DNA of 64,000 nucleotides from contig JABYQR010000034.1 of NCBI GenBank assembly GCA_022592445.1, positions 124,001 through 188,000 of the forward strand, in the 5' to 3' direction. Position 1 is the stretch's first letter. Each line of letters begins with the position of its first letter. The notes beneath the pieces are model-generated. The model was not told where the DNA came from and ran no database searches. It worked only from the letters and a program-made list of their open reading frames with translations. The position numbers and the translations under genes are program-made. This DNA is from Cytidiella melzeri. Its lineage: Eukaryota > Basidiomycota > Agaricomycetes > Polyporales > Irpicaceae. Shown here in pieces: positions 35,101 to 44,419 of this stretch.

Positions 35101-35736
35101 GGTAAACGTTCTTCAGATGTTGCACCAGAGTTTACTTGACTAACATGTTCTCCTTCAGGGAACAGAGTATGGTCTAGAAGGCCCGAAAGGAAGAGTTCCT
35201 GACAGAGGCGAAAACAGACCGACTCCTCCGCTTCAAAAGGCGATTTTCCAGGATCCCCCTTAAGCGAGCCAATAGATATGCAATCTGGAATCTTGACCTT
35301 CCCGACATAACCATCTCCCTTTTTCTTGATTTTCCACTGGATGTCGCGGAAAGGGTCATCCACTGGTAGGTTGCCTTGTAGTTGACGAAGGACACCCACA
35401 GCGTCGGCAGGATAGATCCTCCGCCCAGTGAGAGAGTCTTGAATATGGTCGGTCCCAGGGGCATCGATGTGGTCTATCTGTGCGGAGCCCTGCTCTCTCT
35501 CCCCTACCTGTGGAGGTGTTAGGTGTGCTTTATTTCCGGTCATGCATGCGAACTGACATCGACAGACTCCCTTTTCTGCTTCTTGGAGAGGCTTGGATCT
35601 TCATCTGTGCTTTCAAAACCCTGCTGAGAGCGTGCTCGTTTCCTATCAACGCGCCAGATTGGAAAGTGGCGTTTAGCTGGAGGGGGACTGCAGTAGCAGA
35701 GTCGACTGACCCACTACTGGTTCCAATACCACTCAT
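32111..35736 (-). CDS. Dicer-like ribonuclease without helicase (Dicer-dimer, PAZ-like, RNase IIIa, RNase IIIb)
   Basis: Confident exons: 35507 down to 34238 (with an in-frame 57-bp intron near 34440-34500), 34146-34188, 33912-34090, 33509-33858, 33215-33460, 33086-33161, 32968-33032, 32708-32911, 32403-32640, 32111-32349; they add to 950 codons. Upstream, a small basic exon (KKQKRESVD) and a start near 35736 are likely but not certain; the ATG at 35543 is an alternative. Order of parts: Dicer-dimer/DUF283 (IYPADAVGVLRQL..FRDIQWKI..CFRLCQELFLSGLLDHTLF), a PAZ-like region ending DRAVEFTNRHFVVKVRTDL, RNase IIIa (YDYERLELLGDAYLKYVAST; VADVVEAILGAA), RNase IIIb (HEALTHS, ANYERLEFLGDAVLDI; LSDIVEAILGAI), and a short dsRBD-like tail (NMATRKAASAALDAL). 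Both catalytic Glu/Asp sets are present. The DExD/H helicase of usual fungal Dicers (some 600 residues) is missing, and the 373 bp before the divergent neighbour cannot hold it. Expected to cut dsRNA to small RNAs. Confidence 0.88.
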
Positions 35737-36109
35737 GCTATAGAGTTGAGCGAGTGATCTGAGTCAAAAGAGTGAATCAGAACATATACTCATGAGCAAC
35801 ACGCAACAGCTGAACATTGCTCAAACCTCTGGTGGTAGCTTGTGGTTAAGGCGAAGTTGCGTTTATGCTAGCGCTTATCCAGTGTCATCGAGGTTTTCGG
35901 GGTCCCATAGCGCAATGACTGCTTCGAGTTCGCCGCCTGGCTGCTGTTGTGCGTGACTGCCACAGGCTGCACTCTTGCCTCAAGTTATCAGTGGCCTTAC
36001 AGTGCAGACGTATTTATCGTCGTGCTCATACCCACAGTCAGCCAGCAACCCGTCATTCACGACTTGCCACTCACTGTTCATGGGGATGCCACCATAACTT
36101 CTCCTCAGC
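35737..36109. promoter_or_regulatory. Divergent upstream region of the Dicer-like gene and its plus-strand neighbour
   Basis: A 373-bp stretch between two starts pointing away from each other. No helicase motif (such as DECH or a Walker A GxGKT) was seen in any frame here. Confidence 0.5.
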
Positions 36110-37636
36110 ATGTACAACAATGCACCTGTACTTTCGTCGTTGATCGAGCAACTTGACAGCCCTTTGGTATCACCAAAGCCTCCTGTGAGGGAGAAGCTCA
36201 AGTATGAGCCATGCCTCCTTGAGAGATTGCCTTCCACCGGTGTGTATGTTCGCGCAGAACGTCTTCATGTTTTCATGCCACCCTCTTAGGATTCTTGCAG
36301 CGCGAAGCCGAGTCATTGGCACCCAAATCAATGATCAAGCAGCTTAGGAGGAGTCCAAGTCCCCCGCTTGACGAACCTCAATCGCCAGGACCAGATAGTA
36401 GTTCAAGCATGCACTCTGCAGACGAGGAGCCCAAGAGCCCTCGTCAGCGTCGCGACAGCGTATGGTCCACGATATCCACGGCAGTAAACGCGTCGCGGAA
36501 GCTATCGCAAGGGAAGGCACCGGCGAAGGCACGAAAAATTGAGGTTCGTCGTCCAAGGCATGCTGAGTGTGCCGTTTGACTTCATTCGTATCCACAGCCA
36601 TACCAGATCTTCAGTGCTGTAGAGAAGAAGGATGTCATGTTCCTGATGGAGGTACGTGACCGCGACTTTGAGGTATGTATCTGCTTTGCTGCGTCGGAAG
36701 ATATGTCTACAACACACGGCTGCAAACAGATGCTGCTACGCAAAAACGGGGATGTCACTCCCTTATTGCACGCAATGCGCATCGGGAATCAAGAGGTGGC
36801 TGTTACACTCCTTGGTGCATTCTCGCGTTATATCAATCAGCTGCAAGATGAAGAGATGGCTCTGCCTCGTACAAAGACACGGCTCAAGGCGCTTCGTGAG
36901 TACGGTCATACTCTTCATTTATCGCTCATTTGACAGGTTCAACAGGCACCAACCTAAAACTTGCCATCGACTTCGGCCTGCAAACCCATCAGAGCGACCT
37001 CATTGCCTCTTTTCTTCAAACGTTGGTCATGAGCGAGGGCGACAAATGGGTGTCGCAACAAGCGGCTACTATTGGCGGCTTGCTGAGAGAAGGAAGTGAA
37101 GGCAAGCCTGTGACCAACGCGCAGAGCACCGTAAAGCGTTTTGCTACAAAGCAGTTGGGCAGAGCGGATGCTATAGCTACTCTGGAGGACTAGTCAGTCG
37201 GCTCGCCACATGCTGCACACACGATGCTTATGAACTATGCAGCGTTTCGAACGCTACAGCGGACCTCATTATGATTGGCGCATGGTACTGTGCCCTGAAT
37301 ACCATTGAAGGGGAACCTATACCAGTCCGTAACAACTTGTCTTTATCGCTGTATGCTGCTCACCCGGTTGCCAGACCTACTATTTCGCTCGTGACGATCG
37401 TGTGTACAAGGCGTTTGTTGACCGTCTGGACAAACACAAGCTGGCGATAAATCGTACATGTACTCGTAGACTAAAGTGGCAGATGAGGGTTCTGAAAGCT
37501 GTCATGGACGGCAGGAATACGAATTATCGGGTGAGTTTGGTCAGCTGTTCTCGTCCGTCGGCAACGCTCATCGCTTCTGCTGCAGAGTAAAGTGCAAATT
37601 TTAGTAGAGGAATTTGACGAAGGCCCGGGTGTATGA
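36110..37636 (+). CDS. Uncharacterised basidiomycete protein, helical, 389 residues
   Basis: Eight exons: 36110-36239, 36290-36543, 36598-36672, 36730-36895, 36937-37192, 37243-37324, 37375-37530, 37586-37636. I do not recognise a named family. The N-terminal third is Ser/Pro/Glu-rich and disordered (SPSPPLDEPQSPGPDSSSSM). The rest is helical: FSAVEKKDVMFLMEVRDRDF, GDVTPLLHAMRIGNQEVAVT, LKLAIDFGLQTHQSDLIASF, YYFARDDRVYKAFVDRLDKH. The middle has a loose ankyrin-like rhythm (TPLLHAMRIGNQEVAVTLLG) but no full repeat. The end is uncertain: the reading stops at 37636, or an extra intron from a GTGTAT donor near 37631 would give a different short tail ending near 37745. Confidence 0.75.
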
Positions 37637-38090
37637 TTGGACACGTTTCTGGAATATTTGCGGTTTTGATTGAACTCATGCTTTCCTCTTTTTACACCTC
37701 TAATACAGCTGAACACCACTACATGGCTGGCGCTTTATGTTGACGCAACTATATCGTGGACTGGTTTACTTGCATGGTCTTCCTCATCTTTCACTGCTCG
37801 TACAAGGTGCCATACGGGTCACAGCTCACAACCCGAAACAGTGGCGTATCATCGAGCACATATTGATTATTTCCTGCGCAAGTTTTCATTTCACTGGCAT
37901 CGGTCCGCACGCCTATGTCTGATCATGGCTACACAACGCGGACGAGGTGTGTATTCGAGCTTGCAATGCAGCGTCCTTAATGAGGGCACATTCGATGTGG
38001 AATCTGTGGCCGCGCATTCTTCATGTCATCTCCGGTGTGAAGTAGCATGTATTTATCATTAGTTTACCGATATAATATTATCTGTGCAAC
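37637..38090. other. Intergenic, convergent 3' flanks
   Basis: It lies between two convergent genes. Apart from the possible alternative last exon of the plus-strand neighbour (37709-37745) nothing is supported. Confidence 0.4.
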
Positions 38091-38865
38091 TCAAACTGTA
38101 GGGAATAGTGTCAAATTCTTGTACCATATGAATCCGTAAGTTGCAAGAAGGCTTAGAACACAGTAGCTTAGGTTTAGCTGCATCACAGCGTACACCCATG
38201 CTGTCGCCAATGGCGGACTCTACGGGATGAACTTGATCTCGACGTCTGAGGATCACACAGCCGTTGCTACTCACGAATTTCATAATGTTCCTCCAATTTG
38301 CGTGGTTGAGTAACCAAATCATGCGCGACCCACTTGCAACCCCCAGAACAAACAACAAAGCCTGCATCCATTGCGCGTGCTTGTATCTGTTGCCTGTGGA
38401 GAGATGTGTTATTTGGGAGTCACACGAGTAAAGTGAGGGTCACTTACTGTACCATATAGCTATGGAAATGACTAGTCACGAGTGAGATCGCAAAGCACAC
38501 GCGGCATAATGCTGCGAACTCACTTGGTACACCAGGTATCATTCGGTCAGCTAACGCCTCGAACGTCGGCTTCCTGCCATACTGGTAGTGCGCGAGGCTG
38601 AACGGAAGTTACCACGCAAGTGAGTACACAGCGAGCACGAATTCACGTACATTTCCATCAAGAGCAACAAAAAGCAATGTGGTATTATCAGGGCTGTTGA
38701 TGCGAAGAACTCCTCCCAGAACGGTGACAAGAGCGGTTCCTCTAGGTCGGCTTTCTGGAGGATGCCAGAGTCTTTGATGATGCGCCACTGGTCCTCTTCT
38801 GCCATGTCTATGAGAGGCGCATCTGGAGTATCTTTGGTCTTTTGAGCTTTCCTGTTTCTTGCCAT
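38091..38865 (-). CDS. Small multi-pass membrane protein of unknown function, 186 residues
   Basis: Five exons: 38651-38865, 38524-38597, 38448-38471, 38275-38393, 38091-38219, including one of 24 nt. The N terminus is basic and cytosolic-looking (MARNRKAQKTKDTP). Hydrophobic helices follow: FFASTALIIPHCFLLLLMEI (intron 1 falls inside it), a central segment around VPIISIAIWY, WMQALLFVLGVASGSRMIW and AWVYAVMQLNLSYCVLSLLA. Four membrane passes are likely. No catalytic motif is visible and I do not recognise the family; an endoplasmic reticulum location is a guess from the helix length and lack of a signal peptide. The frame and coding sense are strongly supported by exact splicing and the membrane pattern. 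It is divergent from the next gene with 203 bp between. Confidence 0.8.
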
Positions 38866-39068
38866 CGTTTGAGTGGTATCGTTGTCGTCGTTGTGGTACA
38901 GCTTACAGTATGTCTCTGTCGTTGTCCGACGGCTGCGTGCGGCCCGAGCAGCATTGTGGCGTAAAAAGTCTGATCGCTCGAACCGGATTCGCTCGACGCT
39001 CGTGTCCTCCTGTTAGCAGCCTCTTGACACGCTACAGCTCTACTAGCTCAGGCATCTGCTGTCTCACC

Positions 39069-40268
39069 ATGTCCGAAGAAGAAGAACAACTCCTGCAAAT
39101 ACTTGAAGCACACGGGCAACAGTTTCTTGCCTCATTCGACTTGCCACAATTGGGCAGTAAACGAAAGGAAAATGCAGAAGCGGGACCTAGCGAACCTCAC
39201 AAGAAACGAAAGGAGGAATTGATTGAGGAGTCAGAGACAGACAGCGATGATGAGTGGGCTGGCTTTGGAGAAGCTATCGGAGATAGGGATGAGGATGTTT
39301 GCGAAGGAAACGAAGAAGACGAAAGTAGTGAGCTGATACGCATATGATTGTTCGAATCGCTCTCATCTTCGTGACGGGCTCAGTAGTCGCAGAGCGATCT
39401 AGTGAGAGACAACCAGACGTTGTGCAATTCAGTGAACCTGACAGAGGCGGTTCAACGTCTGTTATCGTATCTAGAGCTCGTCAAAAGGCTTCCATGGTAG
39501 GTGAGCTTCCCCTCATTCAGACCTATAGAGCACCGTCTTATTCCTTCCGCACTAGTCATCTAAAGTGGTAAAACTGACTCAAGAAGTGACAGAGGAGCAA
39601 GAAGCAAACAGACCGCCGGTTGAAGGAGAAGATGATGAACTGTGGGTACCAGATTCCGAACCACAGCAAGCTACTAAACTGGGTTTTGTTGTTTGCCTTA
39701 GTACTAACGCGCAGAACGACGCTCTTCTACATCGTCTCGTGCACACAAAGATCCTTTCCGGCTCGCTCAACGCCGATCTCGATCTTACTCGAGCCCAACG
39801 ACGCAAGGCTTTGGCCGGACGTGTGCTGGAAGCCGCTGGCCAGGTGAAGCTCGGGAAAGGCGAAACAGCCGTCCGTGCAAAGGAGCGCAATAAAGCAGCG
39901 AAGCATGTGCGTGATGGATTACTGGCGAAACAAAAGGAACGAAATGAGAAGGCTCTTGAAGAGGTAAGTGTGGCTAGCTTGTATGATGCCATAAGTCATT
40001 GACGGTCGTCGCATTACAGGCAAAACATATGGGGAATTATCACCCAACACTGAAGAAGCTGTATGATGACCGGCTGGAAGCCAAGGCGAAGCCTAATCGA
40101 GAAAGAGGTCTAAGGATGGGCGTTGGATCTTTCTCTGGGGGTGTACTAAAACTCAGTAGGAGCGAAATCGCTTCCGCTTCAGGGAAGTCTAGCGGGTCGA
40201 GCCGTGGAAGAGGGGGGAGGGGAGGGGGAAGGGGGAGGGGACGAGGCAGAGGTGGTAATCGGAGGTAG
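39069..40268 (+). CDS. Nuclear/nucleolar-type basic protein with acidic patches and RGG tail
   Basis: Five exons: 39069-39327, 39384-39496, 39556-39645, 39715-39963, 40020-40268; 319 residues. The intron 39646-39714 has no in-frame stop but carries a perfect TACTAAC branch site eight bases before its acceptor, so it was removed. Acidic N terminus with KKRKE; then LHRLVHTKILSGSLN, LTRAQRRKALAGRVLEAAGQ, HMGNYHPTLKKLYDDRLEAK, GLRMGVGSFSGGVLKLSRSE, and a C-terminal Gly/Arg tail. The mix is typical of a ribosome-biogenesis factor, but I cannot name the family. The frame also opens upstream of 39069; this ATG was preferred because upstream residues look non-coding. Confidence 0.8.
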
Positions 40269-40470
40269 GATTCGTTGTGGAAAATCCTGGGAGCTCGAGA
40301 CACATATCATACTTCTAAATCCCTTAACGTGCTCGAAGAAATAGACAATTGCATAATGGTGTGTGCATACATGCATAAGTCGTGTGGCATATGAAGACGA
40401 GTGGAGGCATAGAGCAACATAGGTCGTGTGCACCGCAGCAAGAAATAAAAGCCATGAAGTAATAACTAAT

Positions 40471-42404
40471 TCAATGACGGCGTTCACTGCCGTGGGATCT
40501 CCTACCAGATGACCTGCTGGAGGCACTTCTAGAACTACTAGTCAACGGCCATAAAATATCGGCATAACGATCCTGTACGTACCCAGAAGTTTGACGATCG
40601 AACTGGTCGAGGTGGATGACGTTGGAAGAGTGAGACCGGTGGCTAGACCTGCTTGGCTCATACTCGCGTCTCGAGGACTTGCCTGAACGGGGACTTGGAG
40701 TCCTCCTAGTTTGACGGATCAGAGTGACATAAACATCAACGAGAAAGATTCTAGACTCACACAGAGCCGCTGCTCCGCGATGAACTCGTGTACGGAACAT
40801 ACACGACATTCGCATTGGAAGTTGAGGGCGGTGGCCGCCCTCGAGGAGGCTCGTGCCTATGTGCGCAGTCAGATACTGTCCAGCTGATAAAAACGTGCAA
40901 CCCACCTGTACTCCTCTCGACTTGCGTGCTTGCTCGAGTGCCTGCTCGAGTTATCGTAGGACCTGTGGCTACGACTGGAATCGGCGTGATCTCGATCGCG
41001 ATGGCTGCTACAAAGAACACGTTGTGAGAAGTAGTGTGTATCGTCGAGTGGCTTATGGCTCTACCTGTACTTGCGCCCATAGTCGTAGCCTTTGCTCCGA
41101 TCCTGGAGATCTTCGTGGGAGCTGCTGTGATTTCGGTATGGATAGTCAAGTGAAGATTCATCGTCGAAACCCAGCCTGTAGCCGCGAGCGCATGGTCGTT
41201 AATGTCGGAGCTAGCATACAGTGGAGTGCATATCTCACCGCCCTATCTCTTGTCCACGAGAGTCTTCAATGATGACAGGTCGTTGAGGCCTTGGCCTGTA
41301 TCGTCCTGTGAAGTCTCCCACCCTACAAGGCGCAACGAGGTTGAAGGGAAGCTCGTTGAAGAAATAATTCGGCTCACCTTGTCAACTCATTGCCTTTGTC
41401 GTCCTCGAAGATCACTGGCGCTCCACCAGGAATGATGTAGTACGTGTCCTTTTTGCCATGCCTCCCTCGTTCGACTACCACGACGCAGGGTGGATACTCT
41501 TGTCTGTCATCATCGCCTGAGGATCTGCTGCTAGCACTGCTGTTCTGCACACAACTGTCAGGACGTGGATAAAATTAACTACCGTAAAAGACACACACCC
41601 TCCTCGGCCGAGGTCGGTATTCGTTTCGTTGGTCGCTGCGGTAGCGAGGACGCTCAGGTTCGTCGCCCTGGCGGTACTCCGGTCGTTTCTCATGCGCACG
41701 ACGACTTCGCGAGCCCACGATATCAGCGCGGTGGCTGCTAGCCGTCATGTTTGGCACCAGCATCGGTTGATGCTGTTCGGCATAGGCATTACGTAGCTCC
41801 GCTGAACCATGTATCTGACCGACCGGAGGCACAGGGACAGATTGCTGTAGCATATCCGCTGACGGATACCTAGATTGACCTGTCATCTGCTGAGGTAGGT
41901 TTACCTCTGTCACTGGACGAGTGGATGCACCATGATCAGCAAACGCCTCTTGCAGACGAGTCAAGGAGCTTTCTCTCTGGACGATAGGAATAGCGTTGTC
42001 GTGGGCATAGTGCTCGTCGTATGATCCAGCAATCGTTGACTCCGAAAGCCGGTCAGACTCATCATGTACTGTGGGTCGTCTAAGCTGGTTATCGTGTGCG
42101 CTATACGAGGGGCCGCCTGTCCGGCTTTGGTGCGCGCCGATGCCTGCATACGAGTCAGGTCGATCAAGTACCTCCTCGTCCCACTAGACACTCGGTTAGC
42201 TCAACCTTTAAAAGGGGGATACTACTCTTGACGTACCTTGTCTAATGTTTCCCTGGATTTGGTATTTGGTGCCATTCTGCTCCAGGCAGAGGGGGAGACA
42301 CGCCGCTCGGAATGGCCGTACTGGTCGTATCGGTCATAATGATCCTGACGAGGATCGCGAGTCTCTCGTGAGCGGTGGCCGAAGGAAGGGAAGAAACGAG
42401 GCAT
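40471..42404 (-). CDS. Ser/Arg/Tyr-rich lineage-specific protein, 515 residues
   Basis: Eight exons: 42237-42404, 41599-42183, 41378-41544, 41239-41322, 41065-41175, 40906-41007, 40761-40856, 40471-40705; exact multiple of three. No known domain. The N terminus is MPRFFPSFGHRSRETRDPRQ and most of the chain is disordered and rich in Ser, Arg, Tyr, His and Asp, as in RNA-binding or condensate-forming proteins. One compact hydrophobic block stands out: CVVVVERGRHGKKDTYYIIP, GGAPVIFEDDKGNELTRVGD, FTGRYRPRPQRPVIIED. It may be a short folded motif. The C-terminal part has RS-like stretches. Introns repeatedly split Arg codons. Function unknown. Confidence 0.8.
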
Positions 42405-43017
42405 GCTTGCAATCTGCTACAGGGAAAGAAAGTGAGGATCGGTAGACCGACCTCAGGATGAGGCCAGCTAGACAAGTACTTGGGGCATAGAACGTACGGT
42501 GCATTGCAGTGTGCAGCGTACCTTTCATATGGAGAAGGAGCATGTTTAACATGCGGCGGACGCACGGTCAAAGCCCCTCGCAAGCTTCGCAGGAACGAGT
42601 GCACCATTAATCTTCGCACGTCGAGGGTCCACAAACGAGGCCGGATCAGTACTCGAAACTCTGCTTATCACCCTGGTCAGTATGCGGGACTCAGGGCACA
42701 GGCGTCTATGACCCCACAGCGTGCAAAAGGTGTGCGCACGAAAAGATGTATTGCGTCTACAAATTGCTCAGAGATACGCGGCACGGTAGTATTTGGCCTG
42801 GCTTCTTCTGCCCAAAAACTTCTCCGATCAGTTCCAGATGAGAGTACAGAAGGAACGCGCGCGTATACTCACAGTACTCTCATCACTACTCCCACGCATA
42901 TGCAATAGCTTGTCTCAGACCTAACGACAGCGGCGCAAAAATCCATATGAATAAGATATGTAGGCAGCTGCAAGTCCGAGAGACTCACATCGTGAGGATA
43001 TTAATCAGCAAATGGTT
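42405..43017. other. Intergenic, no gene seen
   Basis: Upstream of the Ser/Arg-rich gene and downstream of the ZNRD2-like gene, both minus strand. A 142-codon plus-strand frame (42480-42908) lacks any recognisable feature and is judged chance. Confidence 0.4.
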
Positions 43018-44243
43018 CTATGTCGCGGATGCTTGACGTTCGCTCCGGCCTAGCTCCTTGACCGTCATCAGAGCGTGAGATACCTTAGAAATGGCATCTG
43101 CTGTTTGCCCAATCATAACAGCATCAAAAACTTCACTAGCCGACAAGAAATGGATCCTCTCTGTGAGGGTCTGCAGGGTCTGCTCCAACGTTTCGGCTGC
43201 ACTTTGCAAAGTTCTAATTGTAGTCTGTATGAAAGAAAGAGTCTCGACGACAGATGCTCATCGAGAAGCAATTATGTATAGCTTACAATGGGTGCATTTG
43301 TCCGCGCACCAACCTCAGGAAAGGGCTGCAACAAACAGTTAGCCGCAAGGCACACCACGAGGTAACATACAACTCACTCGTATCATGGGCGCGCTCGGGC
43401 TCTATTGAGCATCGTGATACAAAGGATGTGAGCGAAACTATAATGCAGAATTACGCACGAGTTCACGCACGCGGTCCGGTATTCTGGCACGCCTAGCAGC
43501 GGTCGCATCTGATGAAAGCGGTGCTACCGCAGCTAAAATTTGACTCTGGCTATCATGCTGCGCAGGTAAGGTTGGCGTATTTGTTAGCGCATGGGACGTA
43601 TTGAGAACTTCTAGACCATTTCCGCCAGGTCGATTAATGTATACTGTATGACAGACTACACATTCCTGAGCAAATACAGAATTGTTAACTTCAGCTTGAA
43701 ATATGGGGCTATAACCAACTTTTCTTGGATCCTGTTCTCCATTTGATTTCGGCGGTCGGACAAGAGGTATGCCATAACAGTGGATATTTGGGCATTCATC
43801 CGCTAGCATTGCCCATCCCTTCAAAAGACGTTTGCCGATTTCGGACGAGGCCATATCAGACTGCTGTCGTCGACGCGCAATCTCTTCCATATCCATTGGG
43901 GGTGCGAAAGTGGGAGAGCTGAGTGCGGTTGAGACTTCTGTAGGAGGAGTGGACGGTCGCGACGCGATTTGACTCGTGGAATCCACGCTAGATGCAGAAT
44001 TGTGCGAGAACGCAGCAGTGGCTGATGACCGCGTCCCTGGCCCACCGTCGCAGTTCGCGCAAAACTCGCTTGGCGGTGATGACTTGGACCGCATGAGAGG
44101 GACTTTCGAGCATGTTTTACAGATATCATTGCTCAGTATCTGGAAGCCCTAAGTAAACCGTTGCGTTGAGTATGCGGTAGACTCACCCAACCCTTGAGCA
44201 TGTATTCTCCGAGTACACTAGAGACATCTACGACAGTGGCCAT
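43018..44243 (-). CDS. ZNRD2: ZNRD2/SSSCA1-like protein with two zinc-ribbon segments
   Basis: Five exons: 44187-44243, 43459-44139, 43378-43401 (24 nt), 43287-43325, 43018-43224; 335 residues. Two copies of the family ribbon are seen. Ribbon 1: VLGEYMLKGWILSNDICKTC, KVPLMRS, FCANC. Ribbon 2: IGKRLLKGWAMLADECPNIH, CYGIPLVRP, QECVVC. Each supplies two CxxC-type pairs, the second with CPNIHC. The C-terminal part is helical (TIRTLQSAAETLEQTLQTLT, AVMIGQTADAISKVSHALMT). Animal ZNRD2 binds the microtubule/kinetochore regulator tankyrase complex and is an autoantigen; in fungi the role is open. The last three exons are short and their borders rest on frame alone. Confidence 0.82.
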
Positions 44244-44419
44244 CTTCTTACGCGGGCTGGGTTGTCTTAGGTGATGAGAGTACACGACAACCTCGATCTC
44301 AGTTTACTGTGTAACACAGTGAACTTGTCTCGGCGGCGTGTGGGCCGGTAGTGATCCGGCGATCAGAGACAGACACGACACCAAAATCTTTGGCTCTCTG
44401 CTCTGACTGCTCACACTAC

